Below, in pieces: positions 1 to 5,903 of a stretch of 8,715 bases of DNA. Made by a program: the position numbers and the translations under genes. The notes under the pieces were generated by a model. It worked only from the letters and a program-made list of their open reading frames with translations, was not told the origin of the DNA and searched no databases. Origin of the DNA: an uncultured Clostridium sp. (GTDB lineage: Bacteria > Bacillota > Clostridia > Lachnospirales > Lachnospiraceae). The DNA is taken from NCBI GenBank assembly GCA_902464345.1, contig CABQJA010000087.1, positions 1 to 8,715 of the forward strand, written 5' to 3'. Numbering within the stretch: position 1 is the stretch's first letter; the number at the start of each line of letters is the position of its first letter.

Positions 1-444
1 ATATACCACAGTTCCCCAGTTTCTCAGGATATGATCAGCCGGCACATGCCCGTCCGGATATATCCAGAGTTCACTGACCAGCAGGCGGTATCCCTTTTTA
101 TAGATTTCCTCTAATACCATATGTCCAAGCTTAAATCCAACATCGGTTCCCCGGTAATCGTCAATAACCGTCAGTGAATCCGGCGAATAAATCTGTTCTC
201 CCCGGAATCTCTTCTGAATCATTGCTTCCAGCTCCGGATGCGGGTATGTAAAATCAAGTCCTCCACGGCCGGTCATCATGCCGACCATTCTTCCATTCTC
301 CATCGCCTTATAACCAACAAAGTACGGACTTTCAATTCCCTCTCGTATATGAGCCTCCATAAATTTACCGCTGTTCAGATATGTCTCATACATATCCGTA
401 ACCATATGTAAATCGTCTATTGTAATTCGTGAATACTCAACCAT
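1..444 (-). CDS. GNAT-family N-acetyltransferase, 3' end cut by window
   Basis: An open frame of 148 codons runs from ATG at 444 to the window edge with no stop, so the C-terminus is missing. The protein starts MVEYSRITIDDL. Residues about 92-108 (SLTVIDDYRGTDVGFKL) look like GNAT motif A, with RGTDVG in place of the usual Q/RxxGxG/A acetyl-CoA loop, followed by a helix and a strand (LLVSELWIYPDG). GNAT enzymes transfer an acyl group from acyl-CoA to an amine; the substrate cannot be told here. The start is chosen because an in-frame TAA lies three codons upstream. The ribosome site is weak: AAGAG lies close to the ATG, and a better AGGGAG is about 15 bases away. The gene begins 48 bases after the MFS-fusion gene on the same strand, so it may be the next operon member, but its role in the system is unclear. 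Confidence 0.75.
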   Translation of the reverse strand, partial: MVEYSRITIDDLHMVTDMYETYLNSGKFMEAHIREGIESPYFVGYKAMENGRMVGMMTGRGGLDFTYPHPELEAMIQKRFRGEQIYSPDSLTVIDDYRGTDVGFKLGHMVLEEIYKKGYRLLVSELWIYPDGHVPADHILRNWGTVVY

Positions 445-492
445 AATCTCTTACTCATTCTCCCTTTTGTCTGTAATTCCTTCATCACTTGT

Positions 493-3393
493 TTATAATC
501 CTTTATTTGCCTGCCTCCTTCCGGCAAACAGTGTAAATAAGAAAAGAAGCAACAAAGCACCAAACCCGATGCCGATCACTATGATCCCAATCCGGTAACC
601 AAGCACCATAGCGGCACCAAATATCAACGGACCGACTGTCTGGCCGACATTTTCAATCATGGAATAGATGCCCATTGCATTTCCTTCTCCATAGCTGTCG
701 CATTCCGGAAGGGATGCAAAATATGCATACTGACAGGTATATGCAAACGATATATTAATGGATAAAATTACTACACCAAGCACTGCCGAAGCAAAAGACG
801 GATATAACATAAATATCAATACATTTACAAACATCATTGAACTTGCAAGTATAACAGATCGTCTGCTTCCCAGCCTGTGGATCAAAAATTCACCCAGCGC
901 CGGTCCGATATAAATAACGATCAGTCCGCATATCAGAAATAACCGTCCAATTGCAACTTCATTCATACCATTTTCTTCCGCAAAGAGCGGGAAAAAGTAT
1001 TCCCGGTAAGACAGCATGATCATAAACGGCAGAAGCAGAAGCAGGAAAAACGGAAGTACTCTCCAGTTAAACAGAAACTTCGGGAACCGGATCGCCGACC
1101 GTTCCTTCTCTACGGATGGCCGCATGTCCCGGCTGCGGAGCATTAACAGCACTGCTGCCAGCATTATAATTCCCGCTGCAATATATACCACTCTGTAAGA
1201 TGCAAAAGAGAGAATGATAGATCCGAGACCGTCACCCACCGTAATACCGGATAAGACGCCTGCAGATATGCCTGCAAATGCTTTTCCACATTCCTCCTCA
1301 TTGCGCCCTTTCGCCGCCAAAGTATTCGCCGCCACATAGACGATACCCATTCCCATTCCGACCAATATCTTACCGATCAGAAGCATATAGTAACTACTCC
1401 ATCCCCCACATAGCAGGAAGCCTGCCATGCAGAGTATCGTTCCCATTACCAGATTTCGTTTTGTTCCAAGCTTCGACACAATCCGTCCTGCGATCAGTGA
1501 AAAGACTGCTGCCATGAACAGCTCTGCCGATATCGGAAGTGAGCACGCAATCCCTTCCGGCAGCGGCAAAGAATTATCATATAAGCGATAGCACAACTGA
1601 ACAATAAACGCATCCTGCAGAGAGTCTGCCAGATACAGCAGAAAAATCGTCATACGTACCGGCGCATACTGCGTTGGATTGGCCGGATCTTCCTTTGCCG
1701 CCTTCCTGTCTCCCAGCAAAAACAGAATTTCCATTAAGAGCATAATTATTACGATAACCGCTGTTCCTGTTGTAAATAATACCTGTACAAACAGTTCACG
1801 CTGCTGACGCTCAATTTCATCCATATTAGCTCCGACCTCAAGCATTGCAACGGCATTTCCTTCCGCGTCCATGATAGGCTCTAATACAAAGGTCCATGTG
1901 CCATATGCACTCGCCTCCCCCGGAGACTGCTTCATCTCCCGGTCAACTATACATTCCGTATAAATATTATCGCCCCACTCATATGCCGGATAATTAATGG
2001 TCATCGTCTCCTCATAATCCATACAGGCATTGAAGAAGCTCCCATCATTAAAATACAATATGTAATAATAATAGGTTCCAACCTCATATCCCGTATTTAT
2101 CATCTGATCCAACGGCTCTTTAATCTCATTATATAGGTCGCTCTTATAATCATTTGCCTGTGAAATCCGACACACCTTATCACCGTCAATTTCCCTCGTC
2201 ATCATGGTCGCAAAGAGTGTCAATTCCTGAAGCATCGTATTCTTCTGATTTTCACTCATTGAATTCCAAAGCATGGAAATAATCGTGACCGAACATAGAA
2301 TGGATGCTGCCAGAATCATAACGATACGGATAACCTGCTCCGGCTTACCTGCCTTCCGGATCAAATATACCAGCAGCCTGATCATCAGATAAAACAGATA
2401 GATGCCTCCGGCTATCGCAAGTATCCATACCATATAGCGATATGGAAGATTCCGTATATGGAACTGCTCTAAATATTCCGTTTCTCCGTTCTCATAAATA
2501 CAGATTCCGCTATAATCCGTAGTAACCAGCCTGCCTGCATCATCTATCTGCACCGTATAATAACTATAGTCGGATTTTACCAGTTCCTGAAGCCCTGAAG
2601 CCTGCCATGCATAAACGCCTCTGGAAGTCAGCTCCGTAAAATAAATCTGTCCGTATTTGTCAACCGTCACATTCCACGGAATCTCCGTTCCATTCCCCTT
2701 AAATAAGACTTCTTCCTTTCCATTCTTATCCAGTGCAAGCATGTCTCCCTGTCTGGTCGTAATGATCATCCGTTCCTGTACACTATCATAGGCAGCATCA
2801 CTGAAATCGTAATCCGCATTCCAGCGCACCACATCCGGCTCACCACCCGTTACCGATAAGGTGCAGCAGTCAATGGCACCGTTTCTGAGAAGCAGAAACT
2901 GTAACTCACCATCCTTCTCCTTCAGTTCAACAATATTTCCATATTGAAAGGGCGCATCTGCCTCCTCATAAGTCTGTTCAAAGAGGACATCCACATACTT
3001 CCCTTCTGCATCAAATTTAAGAATCCGTTCCGCACCCAGCTGTGTTCCCCTGCCGTTATATACAACATCTGCCACATAAATATTTCCGTCCGCATCATCA
3101 CATACCAAAGAGGCATAATAAAAAGCATCCTTTAAGGAACCGCCATTTAACTCACCAATATAGTCAGCGTCCGAATCCGCTATCACGATCTTCTTCTTCG
3201 CCTTATCAATCAGATAGAGATTGCCATTTCTGCCCGTGAATATATTTGACGGTCCCGCAAATGCATACGCATTCTGAAACGGAAACATCTGAAATACATC
3301 TCTGTTCACAAAAGAAAAAATGGATATGCATACCAGGATCAAAGCAGAAATCACTATTTTGTTTGTCTTATGTTTTTCATGATGTACAGCCAA
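493..3393 (-). CDS. Beta-propeller / Cache-like sensor / MFS transporter fusion membrane protein
   Basis: This 966-residue protein joins modules usually found apart. It has an N-terminal helix (about 13-30) and a region of NHL/YncE-like repeats (about 45-310), with recurring D..G.IY..D units near 99-108, 245-254 and 284-293. Two helices follow (about 318-345 and 353-376), then a Cache-like sensor region (about 380-533) starting near REIDGDKV, another helix (about 535-560), and a 12-helix MFS domain (about 578-957). MFS motif A appears as GRIVSKLGTKRN (636-647), with a second-half copy near GEFLIHRLGSRR (834-845). Basic loops (RKAGK, GDRKAAK, GRRQANK) put propeller and Cache outside and the MFS termini inside. 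The start is TTG, backed by AAGGAG 8 bases upstream. It overlaps the HATPase gene by 40 bases, suggesting translational coupling. Likely role: an external-signal sensor for the adjacent STAS/HATPase pair, or a transporter gated by a ligand. No PP2C or kinase output domain is fused to it. Confidence 0.88.
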   Translation of the reverse strand: MAVHHEKHKTNKIVISALILVCISIFSFVNRDVFQMFPFQNAYAFAGPSNIFTGRNGNLYLIDKAKKKIVIADSDADYIGELNGGSLKDAFYYASLVCDDADGNIYVADVVYNGRGTQLGAERILKFDAEGKYVDVLFEQTYEEADAPFQYGNIVELKEKDGELQFLLLRNGAIDCCTLSVTGGEPDVVRWNADYDFSDAAYDSVQERMIITTRQGDMLALDKNGKEEVLFKGNGTEIPWNVTVDKYGQIYFTELTSRGVYAWQASGLQELVKSDYSYYTVQIDDAGRLVTTDYSGICIYENGETEYLEQFHIRNLPYRYMVWILAIAGGIYLFYLMIRLLVYLIRKAGKPEQVIRIVMILAASILCSVTIISMLWNSMSENQKNTMLQELTLFATMMTREIDGDKVCRISQANDYKSDLYNEIKEPLDQMINTGYEVGTYYYYILYFNDGSFFNACMDYEETMTINYPAYEWGDNIYTECIVDREMKQSPGEASAYGTWTFVLEPIMDAEGNAVAMLEVGANMDEIERQQRELFVQVLFTTGTAVIVIIMLLMEILFLLGDRKAAKEDPANPTQYAPVRMTIFLLYLADSLQDAFIVQLCYRLYDNSLPLPEGIACSLPISAELFMAAVFSLIAGRIVSKLGTKRNLVMGTILCMAGFLLCGGWSSYYMLLIGKILVGMGMGIVYVAANTLAAKGRNEEECGKAFAGISAGVLSGITVGDGLGSIILSFASYRVVYIAAGIIMLAAVLLMLRSRDMRPSVEKERSAIRFPKFLFNWRVLPFFLLLLLPFMIMLSYREYFFPLFAEENGMNEVAIGRLFLICGLIVIYIGPALGEFLIHRLGSRRSVILASSMMFVNVLIFMLYPSFASAVLGVVILSINISFAYTCQYAYFASLPECDSYGEGNAMGIYSMIENVGQTVGPLIFGAAMVLGYRIGIIVIGIGFGALLLLFLFTLFAGRRQANKGL

Positions 3394-3770
3394 TTCTTAT
3401 TCTCCTTATACTCATATGTCACAATATCCATCATTTCCTTTACCATAAATATCCCCAATCCTCCAACGCTCCGATCCGTTGCCGAAAGTGTTATATCCGG
3501 AGCGGATCTTTCCAATGGATTATATGGGCATCCGGAATCACAAAAAAGCATCCGGAAAACATCCTCCGTCACTTCTAATTCCATTTCGACTTGGCCTATT
3601 GCATCGCTGTAAGCATAGGAAGCAATATTTACAAATATTTCCTCTACGCATATATGAATATCTGCTGTCAATGCCGGATCCGGAGTTATCCTTGATAATT
3701 CCTCATCCACAATATCCAGAACTGAATACAGATTCTCAATTACAGCATCAAATACCATTGTTCTAATCAT
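3354..3770 (-). CDS. RsbW/SpoIIAB-type HATPase (anti-sigma factor / serine kinase)
   Basis: A 138-residue single-domain GHKL ATPase of the HATPase_c_2 type. The N-box is HICVEEIFVN (39-48), with E44 and N48 in the ExxxN spacing seen in SpoIIAB. The first ATP-lid motif is CDSGCPYNP (77-85), and the glycine loop is RSVGGLGIFMV (100-110). Family members bind ATP, phosphorylate a STAS partner on serine, and hold a sigma factor or other target when the STAS protein is phosphorylated. Key residues are present, so kinase activity is plausible. The start at ATG 3770 has GAGGAAG 7 bases upstream. The gene lies 23 bases after the ABC ATPase gene, and its 3' end overlaps the sensor/MFS gene by 40 bases. 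The STAS gene two positions upstream is the obvious partner. The target (a sigma factor, the ABC ATPase or another protein) is not identifiable from this window. Confidence 0.9.
   Translation of the reverse strand: MIRTMVFDAVIENLYSVLDIVDEELSRITPDPALTADIHICVEEIFVNIASYAYSDAIGQVEMELEVTEDVFRMLFCDSGCPYNPLERSAPDITLSATDRSVGGLGIFMVKEMMDIVTYEYKENKNWLYIMKNIRQTK
3402..3407 (-). promoter_or_regulatory. Ribosome binding site deciding a TTG start (sensor/MFS gene)
   Basis: AAGGAG on the minus strand lies 8 bases before TTG 3393, inside the 3' end of the HATPase gene. It supports a TTG start for the 966-residue membrane protein and places the first transmembrane helix 12 residues in. Initiation within the preceding gene is typical of translational coupling. 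Confidence 0.75.
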
Positions 3771-3793
3771 TGTTTTTCTTCCTCATCTGCCAA

Positions 3794-4432
3794 TTATCCT
3801 ACTGAAATCCGTAAATATGGATACTTCTGTAGAACCTCCCTGTCATGTGTCGCTACCAGCAGTGTCATACCTTGTCTGTGAAATCCCTCCAACAGTTCCA
3901 TGATCTCTAAGGCACTGTTCGGATCCAGATTACCGGTCGGCTCATCTGCGATCAATAATTCCGGATGATTTACGATCGCTCTTGCAATGCATACCCGCTG
4001 TTGCTGTCCTCCGGACAACTCTGACGGATACTTCTGATAAACATTATCCAGTCCCACACTCTTCAATGCCATCGCTACCTGAATCCGGATCGTAGCGGTA
4101 TCCGCTCCCACTGCCCGCTTTACGATTTCTACATTCTCATATACCGTTTTATCCTCTAACAGCCGCATATTCTGTGAAACCACTCCGATTCTTCTTCTAT
4201 ACAGCGGGATCTCTCTCTTCTTCATCTGGGACAGGCTGCGGCCATTCAGGTATATAACTCCCGACTGTGGCTCCAGCTCCTTTAGGATAAGCTTTAATAT
4301 AGTTGTTTTGCCTGCTCCGCTTACTCCCGTCAGAAATTGAAAATCACGAAGCGGGACATGAAAGCTCAGATTGTCCAACACCTTACTGTCGGAATTCGGA
4401 TATGCAAATGTCACATTCTGAAATACAATCAT
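3794..4432 (-). CDS. FtsE-like ABC transporter ATP-binding protein, no cognate permease nearby
   Basis: A 212-residue ABC ATPase with every catalytic motif: Walker A GVSGAGKT (36-43), Q-loop glutamine Q87, signature LSGGQQQR (139-146), Walker B LLIADEP (159-165) with catalytic E164, D-loop NLD (168-170) and switch H196. The stretches SGAGKTTILKLI, IPLYRRRIGVV, RLLEDKTVYENV and DEPTGNLDP are close to FtsE and distinguish it from most import ATPases. FtsE works with the membrane protein FtsX to activate peptidoglycan hydrolases; no FtsX-like gene lies in the window. The protein has only a short tail after the H-loop. The start at ATG 4432 is preceded by AAGGGGG at 6 bases. It sits between the STAS and HATPase genes, 26 and 23 bases away. 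It might use the chromosomal FtsX, or be regulated by the STAS protein as MlaF is by MlaB; both are inference. It could also be a LolD/MacB-type ATPase. Confidence 0.9.
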   Translation of the reverse strand: MIVFQNVTFAYPNSDSKVLDNLSFHVPLRDFQFLTGVSGAGKTTILKLILKELEPQSGVIYLNGRSLSQMKKREIPLYRRRIGVVSQNMRLLEDKTVYENVEIVKRAVGADTATIRIQVAMALKSVGLDNVYQKYPSELSGGQQQRVCIARAIVNHPELLIADEPTGNLDPNSALEIMELLEGFHRQGMTLLVATHDREVLQKYPYLRISVG

Positions 4433-4458
4433 AACAATCCCCCTTCATCTCGATCCGG

Positions 4459-4761
4459 TTACGCTTCAATATTCAAAATATTCTGAAAACCGGACATTTT
4501 CAGTACATGCATGACCGTATCATTTACATTTACCAGCTTCATGCTTCCCCGCTTTGAGATCGCTGTCTTCTGTCCGATCAGCAATGCCCGCAGTCCTGCA
4601 CTGGAAATATACTCTACGTTCAGAAAATCTATTACCAGTTCATTCTTTTTCTGAAAACAGCTCAGAATCTGTGCCTGCAGCTTCGGGCTTGTTGTAACGT
4701 CAATCCTTCCTTCTACCATCAGTCGGATATAAGTACCGCAATCGGTTTCTATCATGTTCAT
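4459..4761 (-). CDS. STAS-domain protein (anti-sigma factor antagonist, SpoIIAA/RsbV type)
   Basis: A 100-residue single STAS domain. The central strand and helix read LVIDFLNVEYISSAGLRALL (42-61). S54, in ISSAG, matches the serine phosphorylated in SpoIIAA/RsbV; the usual acidic residue before that pair is replaced by isoleucine. Unphosphorylated STAS partners bind an RsbW-like kinase and free its target. The kinase is probably the HATPase two genes downstream. A longer reading from TTG 4776 is open, but GGAGG at 4770-4774 lies inside that extension and 8 bases before ATG 4761, so 4761 is chosen. The gene begins 27 bases after the tail protein gene and ends 26 bases before the ABC ATPase. 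The direct STAS-ABC ATPase adjacency also recalls MlaB-MlaF, where a STAS protein binds an ABC ATPase, so the partner may not be the kinase alone. Confidence 0.88.
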   Translation of the reverse strand: MNMIETDCGTYIRLMVEGRIDVTTSPKLQAQILSCFQKKNELVIDFLNVEYISSAGLRALLIGQKTAISKRGSMKLVNVNDTVMHVLKMSGFQNILNIEA

Positions 4762-4769
4762 ATCTGTTT

Positions 4770-4774
4770 CCTCC
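4770..4774 (-). promoter_or_regulatory. Ribosome binding site deciding the STAS start
   Basis: GGAGG on the minus strand, 8 bases before ATG 4761. Because it lies within the longer TTG-initiated reading that begins at 4776, it argues for the shorter 100-residue STAS protein. Confidence 0.75.
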
Positions 4775-4788
4775 AATTTCTTTATCTG

Positions 4789-5889
4789 TTATTCCAATAT
4801 GATCATACTGTCCATGAGCTGATGCTCCTCCAGCATTCCTACCCTCTGTTCATAGGTTCTGGCATTCATATCCATATATGAATACCCATCCAGAATCCCT
4901 ATCTTCTGCAGAAGCACGATTCGAAGCCTGGTCCGGATCGGCTTAAACTGTTTTAGAAGATATAACAGCTGTGCACGCTTCTTTTCATCTACATATCCGG
5001 TAAGCAGTAATGTCACATCATGGACACTGCTTCCATATAAACGATCCATCACTGCATTATCTTCACTTCGTATATAACCGCTTAGGCTGTTCTTTTCAAC
5101 AATGATCGGAGTTTCTCCCAAAATAATCTCACAAATCCGTTCAATTACTTTTCGGGTTCCCTTATACCTATTCAGCAGATAGGCTTCTCTGATCAGCATC
5201 CGCAGCGTATCCTCGCTTAAGAATTCGCCCTGCACGATAAGTCCCAGCCATTCAGCATATTGATTCAACAGCTCTACCGGGGCCTGCTCCAGATCTAAGA
5301 GCTGATGCCGACTGTCTATCTGTTCCTGAAATTCATTATATATAGTAGAAAATATGGAAATATATCGGTGAAAGAAATCTCCATAATTCTGATAAACCTC
5401 CGGAAATGCCTGCATAAAATTATCCCCCGGAGACTGAACCCGGATATGAGACAATGTTCCACTACCTTCGCCAAGCACTTCAATTACAATCCAAAGGTAC
5501 CTCCCCTTTATATCATATAGCAGCATGTCCTGCTTATTAATGAACCTCCGGACACCTGCCAGCTTCATAAATTCCTTCTTGATGGCAAAGCCGGTATCCA
5601 TATCTTTCATGAAAGAATCTATCTCCTGTATCTCTCCGTCATGAACGAACTGTTTCTCATTCTGTGCAAATACATATATATAATATACGGTGTCAGGATC
5701 AAATGTCCCATCAAAGACCAATCTTCCCCAGGGACAATCCTCTGTCGCACTGTCCAGTGCATCCAGAATCAATAGATGCTGTACCTCTTCCGGATTCACG
5801 ATCACCGTATCTCCCTCGATCCGGATGCCCTGGCACACAGCCTTTTTTAATCTGTTATTTTTAATACTATACTGCATTCCTACTGCCAT
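4789..5889 (-). CDS. CIS baseplate/tail protein, TIGR02242 type (P2 gpI-like core)
   Basis: A 366-residue protein recognised by pattern as a TIGR02242 phage-tail-domain protein. The N-terminal half carries a beta-sandwich-like segment with LDALDSATEDCPWGRL (42-57) and GRYLWIVIEVLGEG (129-142). The core follows with PEVYQ (163-167), LDLEQAP (198-204), EWLGL (213-217), RYKGT (241-245) and IIVE (262-265), all in the family's usual order. About 40 residues extend past the core. Such proteins sit in the baseplate wedge region next to J-like proteins in contractile injection systems. The frame is open back to ATG 5964, inside the upstream gene, but AAGGAGG at 5896-5902 lies 6 bases before ATG 5889, so I choose 5889. 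It begins 14 bases after the J-like gene's stop. An ordinary myophage gpI would lack the N-terminal beta domain, so a CIS is favoured. Confidence 0.87.
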   Translation of the reverse strand: MAVGMQYSIKNNRLKKAVCQGIRIEGDTVIVNPEEVQHLLILDALDSATEDCPWGRLVFDGTFDPDTVYYIYVFAQNEKQFVHDGEIQEIDSFMKDMDTGFAIKKEFMKLAGVRRFINKQDMLLYDIKGRYLWIVIEVLGEGSGTLSHIRVQSPGDNFMQAFPEVYQNYGDFFHRYISIFSTIYNEFQEQIDSRHQLLDLEQAPVELLNQYAEWLGLIVQGEFLSEDTLRMLIREAYLLNRYKGTRKVIERICEIILGETPIIVEKNSLSGYIRSEDNAVMDRLYGSSVHDVTLLLTGYVDEKKRAQLLYLLKQFKPIRTRLRIVLLQKIGILDGYSYMDMNARTYEQRVGMLEEHQLMDSMIILE

Positions 5890-5895
5890 GGCTCT

Positions 5896-5902
5896 CCTCC
5901 TT
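5896..5902 (-). promoter_or_regulatory. Ribosome binding site deciding the TIGR02242 protein start
   Basis: AAGGAGG on the minus strand, a full anti-16S match, 6 bases before ATG 5889 and just after the TAG of the J-like gene. It argues against the upstream in-frame ATG at 5964, which would overlap the J-like gene by 61 bases. Confidence 0.85.
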
Positions 5903-5903
5903 C

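Noticed and set aside
445..492. Possible terminator or promoter between the sensor/MFS and GNAT genes
   Set aside because: I see no GC-rich inverted repeat followed by a T run and no clear -35/-10 pair, only a possible ribosome site.
2922..3128. 68-codon minus-strand frame inside the sensor/MFS gene
   Set aside because: It is a different frame within the propeller-coding region, with no domain and no reason to prefer it over the long gene.
493..3393. FtsX-like permease hidden in the 966-residue protein as partner of the FtsE-like ATPase
   Set aside because: The helices flanking the sensor domains do not resemble the four-helix FtsX layout, and the C-terminal part is a clear 12-helix MFS domain. 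A physical partnership remains only a guess.
3246..3578. 110-codon plus-strand open frame spanning the HATPase/sensor junction
   Set aside because: It is antisense to two well-supported genes, and its protein is rich in His, Cys and Ser with no recognisable domain.
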